Source: an uncultured beta proteobacterium (GTDB taxonomy: Bacteria; Pseudomonadota; Gammaproteobacteria; Burkholderiales; SG8-41). Taken from it: a stretch of DNA of 64,000 nt. The notes beneath the pieces were generated by a model that saw only the letters and a list, made by a program, of their open reading frames with translations, was not told the origin of the DNA and did no database searches. The translations under genes were made by a program, and so were the position numbers. This document shows positions 60,305 through 64,000 of the stretch, one piece after another (within the stretch, counting starts at the first letter, position 1; each line of letters opens with the position of its first letter). Where the stretch lies: NCBI GenBank assembly GCA_903889565.1, contig CAISYC010000061.1:62001-126000 (forward strand), in the 5' to 3' direction.

Positions 60305-61063
60305 ATGCGCCTGCCGCGCATTCATCTGCTGGTGGTTTTGGCGGCCTTGCTCGCCTTCAACGCAATTGCCGCGCCCGACTACGCGCGCGAAAAACGCTGG
60401 GCCGATGACATCGCGCCGACGCTGGTGGTGGGTGACGCGGTTTATCTGCAGCAGGCGAGCGGGCATGCGTTTCTGGCCCTTTATGCGGAAGCAAAAAATG
60501 CCCGCGCCGGCGTAATCGTGGTGCACGGTCTGGGGGTGCATCCGGATTGGGCGCTGATCGGCGCCCTGCGCAGCAGCCTGCCGGAACAGGGTTACACGAC
60601 GCTATCGGTGCAGATGCCGGTCCTCGCCGCCGACGCCAAAGGCGACGACTATGCAGCCCTGTTTCCCGATGCGGCCGAACGGCTGGCCGCCGCCGTCGCC
60701 TATTTGAAAACGAAGGGCTATGCGAATATCGCGCTGGCATCGCACAGCATGGGCGCGCGCATGAGCAATTATTTTCTGGTCACCGCTCCGGCCCCGGGTA
60801 TCGGCGCATGGGTCGCGATCGGCCTCAGCAACGGAATCTTCGTCGATGCCGGCAGGCTGGCGCTGCCGATCCTCGACATCTACGGCCAACGCGATCTGCC
60901 GCTTGTGTTACAGGGTGCCGATGCCCGCGCCGCAGTTCTGGCGCGCCTGAAGGGCTCGGCGCAAATCGAAGTCGCCGGCAGCGACCATTTTTTCACCGGC
61001 AGCGAAAAAACCCTGATCCAGCATATCCGACTGTTTCTCGACCGCCGCTTTGCTCGCCCGTGA
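60305..61063 (+). CDS. DUF3530-like secreted alpha/beta hydrolase
   Basis: 252 residues. A signal-like hydrophobic N-terminus (about 8-24) ends near A-I-A-A. The hydrolase core has V-I-V-V-H-G-L-G-V-H (oxyanion loop) and A-S-H-S-M-G-A (nucleophile Ser). The C-terminal G-S-D-H-F-F contains the catalytic His after a V-A strand. The domain type matches DUF3530. Its start is 2 bases after the crotonase-fold stop, so they share a transcript. Periplasmic ester cleavage before uptake is possible; no specific substrate is known. Confidence 0.8.
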   Translation: MRLPRIHLLVVLAALLAFNAIAAPDYAREKRWADDIAPTLVVGDAVYLQQASGHAFLALYAEAKNARAGVIVVHGLGVHPDWALIGALRSSLPEQGYTTLSVQMPVLAADAKGDDYAALFPDAAERLAAAVAYLKTKGYANIALASHSMGARMSNYFLVTAPAPGIGAWVAIGLSNGIFVDAGRLALPILDIYGQRDLPLVLQGADARAAVLARLKGSAQIEVAGSDHFFTGSEKTLIQHIRLFLDRRFARP

Positions 61064-61121
61064 GCGGTCGCAAAGTGCCGGGCACGATGTAAACGCCGGC
61101 TGACGCCCCGCCAGCCGCGGC

Positions 61122-61150
61122 TTGCGGCGGTCAGGCGCAATCTCTATACT
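61122..61150 (+). promoter_or_regulatory. Candidate promoter for the MHS symporter gene
   Basis: TTGCGG at 61122-61127 and TATACT at 61145-61150 (five of six) are 17 bases apart. A leader of about 145 bases would precede the ATG at 61301. Confidence 0.45.
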
Positions 61151-61300
61151 GAATCGCGAAACTGATCCGCAAGCGTCGATCGGGCCGAAAAGCCCGGTGC
61201 AGTTGCGGCAAGAAAAACAAGAAATAGATGCATGGCGGGGCGTGCACGCAATGAGTATCAACGCGTCCCGACGCAGTCTCATCATCAGAGGAGAAGTGAC

Positions 61301-62953
61301 ATGAGCGTAACTGCAGCGGCAGCGTCCGGTCCGATCAGTGCTGAAGATCGCAAGGTTATCTTCGCATCCTCGCTCGGCACCGTGTTTGAATGGTACGATT
61401 TCTACCTCTACGGTTCGCTCGCGGCGATTATCAGCAAGCAGTTTTTCTCGGCGGTGAATCCGACCACCGGGTTCATTTTCGCCCTGCTCGCGTTTGCCGC
61501 CGGCTTCGCGGTGCGTCCCTTCGGCGCTCTGCTGTTCGGCCGTCTGGGTGACATGGTCGGCCGCAAATACACCTTCCTTATCACCATCCTGATCATGGGC
61601 GGCTCGACCTTCACGGTCGGCGTTCTGCCTTCATACGCTTCGATCGGCATCGCTGCGCCGATCATCCTGATTACGCTGCGCCTGCTGCAAGGTCTGGCGC
61701 TCGGCGGCGAATACGGCGGGGCCGCGACGTATGTGGCGGAGCACGCGCCTCACGGCAAGCGCGGACTTTTTACCAGCTGGATCCAGACCACGGCGACGCT
61801 CGGTCTGTTCCTCTCGCTGCTGGTGATCCTCGGCTGCCGCGTCGCCACCGGTACTGATTTCGATGAATGGGGCTGGCGCATTCCCTTCCTCGTTTCGGTG
61901 ATCCTGCTCGGCGTGTCGGTGTGGATCCGGCTCTCGCTGGCCGAATCGCCGGCCTTCCAGAAAATGAAAGCTGAGGGCAAGCAATCGAAGGCGCCGCTGA
62001 CCGAATCGTTCGCGCGCTGGGGCAACCTGAAGATCGTCATTCTCGCCCTGCTCGGCCTCACCGCCGGTCAGGCGGTGGTCTGGTATGCGGGGCAATTCTA
62101 TGCGTTGTTCTTCCTGACGCAGACGCTGAAGGTCGATGCGCAAACTGCCAACCTGATGATCGCCGCATCGCTGATCATCGGCACGCCGTTCTTCATCGTG
62201 TTCGGTTCGCTGTCGGACAGGATCGGCCGCAAACCGATCATCATGGCCGGCTGCCTGCTCGCGATGCTGACCTATTTCCCGATCTTCAAGGCGCTCACGC
62301 AGTATGCGAATCCGGCGCTCGCAACTGCAATCGCGAAAGCGCCGGTGATCGTCGTCGCCGATCCCAACGAGTGCCACTTCCAGTTCAACCCGACCGGCAC
62401 CGCCAAGTTCACCAGTTCCTGCGACGTTGCCAAGGCAGCACTGGTAGCACGCAGCGTGACCTATGACAACGAAGCGGCGCCCGCCGGCACCATTGCCAAG
62501 GTCAAGTTCGGCGACCAGGTGGTCGAAGGCTATGCGGGCACCGATCCGGAGGCCAAGGCCAAGGGTGCGGAGTTCATCAAGCAGGTCAGCGCGCAATTGA
62601 CCGCCGCGGGCTATCCGGCCAAGGCGGATAACAGCCAGATCAATTATCCGGTCGTGATCGTGCTGCTCGTCATTCTGGTGATCTATGTGACGATGGTCTA
62701 CGGCCCGATTGCCGCCATGCTGGTGGAAATGTTCCCGACCAAAATCCGCTATACCTCGATGTCGCTGCCGTACCACATCGGCAACGGCTGGTTCGGCGGC
62801 TTTTTGCCGACCACGGCGTTCGCGATCGTGGCCTACACCGGCGACATCTATAACGGACTGTGGTACCCGATCATCATTGCCGGCATGACCTTCGTGATCG
62901 GCACCCTGTTCATCAAGGAAACGAAGGACGTCGACATTTACGCCCGCGATTGA
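61301..62953 (+). CDS. MHS-type MFS metabolite:H+ symporter
   Basis: 550 residues. Twelve hydrophobic segments begin V-I-F-A-S-S-L-G-T-V-F-E-W-Y-D-F-Y-L-Y-G, the MHS hallmark. L-F-G-R-L-G-D-M-V-G-R-K-Y-T follows. A hydrophilic insert of about 100 residues (about 347-447) lies between helices, which makes it longer than the usual ~430-450. Members move dicarboxylates, tricarboxylates, shikimate, proline/betaine or similar compounds. ATG 61301 has a GAGGAGAAG site. A terminator follows. Confidence 0.9.
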   Translation: MSVTAAAASGPISAEDRKVIFASSLGTVFEWYDFYLYGSLAAIISKQFFSAVNPTTGFIFALLAFAAGFAVRPFGALLFGRLGDMVGRKYTFLITILIMGGSTFTVGVLPSYASIGIAAPIILITLRLLQGLALGGEYGGAATYVAEHAPHGKRGLFTSWIQTTATLGLFLSLLVILGCRVATGTDFDEWGWRIPFLVSVILLGVSVWIRLSLAESPAFQKMKAEGKQSKAPLTESFARWGNLKIVILALLGLTAGQAVVWYAGQFYALFFLTQTLKVDAQTANLMIAASLIIGTPFFIVFGSLSDRIGRKPIIMAGCLLAMLTYFPIFKALTQYANPALATAIAKAPVIVVADPNECHFQFNPTGTAKFTSSCDVAKAALVARSVTYDNEAAPAGTIAKVKFGDQVVEGYAGTDPEAKAKGAEFIKQVSAQLTAAGYPAKADNSQINYPVVIVLLVILVIYVTMVYGPIAAMLVEMFPTKIRYTSMSLPYHIGNGWFGGFLPTTAFAIVAYTGDIYNGLWYPIIIAGMTFVIGTLFIKETKDVDIYARD

Positions 62954-62992
62954 ACATGGGGGACGGCATCGCACCGTCCGCCGCACCGTTCT

Positions 62993-63031
62993 AAAACGCC
63001 GTTACGCCAACTCCGGGTAACGGCGTTTTTT
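62993..63031 (+). terminator. Rho-independent terminator after the MFS gene
   Basis: AAAACGCCGTTAC (62993-63005) pairs with GTAACGGCGTTTT (63017-63029), 13 bases, followed by TT. The loop is 11 bases. A smaller GGACGG/CCGTCC hairpin lies just upstream. Confidence 0.88.
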
Positions 63032-63091
63032 ATTGCGCGGAACAAGGGGTATTGCGCCGCGCAGTCGCCGGTTGCATCATGACAGCCAACC

Positions 63092-63835
63092 ATGCGCATC
63101 TGCCTATTGAGCGATATCCACGCCAACCGCGAAGCGCTCGCCGCCTGCCTCGCCCACGCCAAAACCATCGGCACCGACCAGTTTGCCTTTCTCGGCGATC
63201 TCGTCGGCTATGGCGCCGATCCGGCATGGGTGGTCGATACCATCACGGGCTACTGCGAAACGGGCGCGATCTGCGTGCTCGGCAATCATGACGAGGCGGT
63301 ATTCACCGAAGCGCGTGCCGACATGCGGCCGGAAGCGCGCGCGGTGGTCGAGTGGACGCGCGCGCAACTCGATCAACGCCAGCGCGGGTTTCTCGAACAG
63401 CTGCCGTTGCAGGTCGAGCGCGACGGCATGCTGTTCGTGCACGCGAATGCGTGGGCACCCTCGCGCTGGGACTACATCGCGTCCCCGTTCGACGCGCGCA
63501 GCAGCATGGCGGCGACCACCTGCCGCCAGACCTTTTGCGGGCACGTGCATGAGCCGCAGCTTTATCACATGGGGGCCGACTGGCGCGCCGGCGCCTTCAC
63601 GCCGGTGGCGGGCACGCCGATTCCGCTCGGCGCGCAGCGGCGCTGGCTGGCCATCCCCGGTTCCGTCGGGCAACCGCGCGACGGCAATCCGGCCGCCTGC
63701 GCGGCGCTGTTCGATACCGCCAATCGCAGCCTGACCTACTACCGCGTGCCGTACGACGCCGCCGCCGCGGCGGCGAAAGTGCGCGCCGCGGGCCTGCCGC
63801 AAAATCTCGGCGCGCGACTGGAAGCCGGCCAATGA
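63092..63835 (+). CDS. Metallophosphoesterase (calcineurin-like, diadenosine-tetraphosphatase-type)
   Basis: 247 residues. The metallophosphoesterase motifs are complete: L-S-D-I-H-A-N near residue 5, G-D-L-V-G-Y-G, G-N-H-D-E-A-V and G-H-V-H-E-P-Q at the end. The family cleaves phosphate monoesters, diesters or dinucleoside polyphosphates. It is followed 20 bases later by a protein kinase gene, so it may act in phosphorylation signalling. The substrate is not known. Confidence 0.88.
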   Translation: MRICLLSDIHANREALAACLAHAKTIGTDQFAFLGDLVGYGADPAWVVDTITGYCETGAICVLGNHDEAVFTEARADMRPEARAVVEWTRAQLDQRQRGFLEQLPLQVERDGMLFVHANAWAPSRWDYIASPFDARSSMAATTCRQTFCGHVHEPQLYHMGADWRAGAFTPVAGTPIPLGAQRRWLAIPGSVGQPRDGNPAACAALFDTANRSLTYYRVPYDAAAAAAKVRAAGLPQNLGARLEAGQ

Positions 63836-63854
63836 AACCGCGGGTCTGTTGAGC

Positions 63855-64000
63855 ATGGCCCGCGCAGCGCTCGCCGCCGGCAGCGTGATCGACGGCTTTC
63901 GGCTCGAAGAAATCGCCTATCGCGGCGGCATGGCCACGTTGTGGCGCGTGACGCACGCGGACATGGCCGCGCCGCTGGTGATGAAAGTGCCGCGCCTCGA
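63855..64000 (+). CDS. Serine/threonine protein kinase, N-terminal fragment (truncated by window end)
   Basis: Only about 48 residues are visible before the window ends. They show a Hanks-type N-lobe start: F-R-L-E-E-I, a glycine-loop-like Y-R-G-G-M-A-T-L-W-R-V, then a V-M-K segment where the ATP-binding Lys is expected. The start may be ATG 63855 or TTG 63849. It stands 20 bases after the phosphoesterase gene. Its remaining domains are outside the window. Confidence 0.7.
   Translation, partial: MARAALAAGSVIDGFRLEEIAYRGGMATLWRVTHADMAAPLVMKVPRL

Noticed and set aside
1-64000. CRISPR arrays, tRNA genes, insertion sequences, phage or defence genes
   Set aside because: No regularly spaced direct repeats, cloverleaf candidates, transposase motifs or terminal inverted repeats with target duplications were seen by eye.

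Overview
The window looks like chromosomal DNA of a GC-rich Gram-negative bacterium, most likely a betaproteobacterium (Burkholderiales/Rhodocyclales-like). The evidence is a zapB-like/zapA/6S RNA/EVE gene order, three Bug-type (TctC) periplasmic receptors beside a TctBA pair, complete LPS machinery (WaaL-, WaaE-, heptosyltransferase- and MsbA-like proteins), and a cobalamin riboswitch in front of a BtuB-like receptor. I cannot name a species. No tRNA, rRNA, CRISPR array, transposase or phage gene was recognised.

Region A (1-25572, all + strand) is an O-antigen/LPS-core locus with almost no intergenic space and many stop/start overlaps. It opens with the 3' end of a DegT-type aminotransferase, a FemAB-like protein and a polysaccharide deacetylase. 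Next come an NDP-sugar nucleotidyltransferase and a 4,6-dehydratase-like SDR, glycosyltransferases, and a C-methyltransferase / RmlC-like epimerase / SDR reductase set. A Wzx-like flippase, more glycosyltransferases and an asparagine-synthase-like amidotransferase follow. The end of the block is a WbpT/U-, WbpL-, WbpM-like trio, then an O-antigen ligase, a WaaE-like transferase and a heptosyltransferase. The enzymes could together make a C-methylated 6-deoxyhexose, assemble a lipid-linked O-unit, flip it, polymerise or ligate it and finish the core.

Region B (25573-38479, all - strand) reads toward region A. It holds MsbA, a GtrB/ArnC-like transferase, WecD- and WecE-like dTDP-Fuc4NAc enzymes, a small EamA transporter, an MBOAT/SGNH O-acetylation pair, an ArnT-like membrane glycosyltransferase and two methyltransferases. 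The block is preceded by btuB with its riboswitch and a terminator. Regions A and B converge on a perfect palindrome built from their two stop codons.

Region C (38480-41253) is housekeeping: riboswitch, zapB-like and zapA genes, 6S RNA, short palindromic repeats, an EVE-domain protein and a TauE/SafE exporter.

Region D (41294-62953) is catabolic. It has a CaiB-type CoA-transferase with a crotonase-fold enzyme, an AzlCD exporter, an SMP-30-like lactonase, an orphan Bug receptor with an enolase-superfamily enzyme, a TRAP transporter, and a large FAD/FeS D-2-hydroxyacid dehydrogenase divergent from a serine-glyoxylate aminotransferase. A second Bug receptor, a TctCBA system overlapping a second crotonase-fold gene, a DUF3530-like hydrolase and an MHS-type MFS symporter follow. 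This suggests import of organic, sugar or hydroxy acids and their breakdown through CoA and glyoxylate chemistry. The window ends with a metallophosphoesterase and the start of a Ser/Thr protein kinase.
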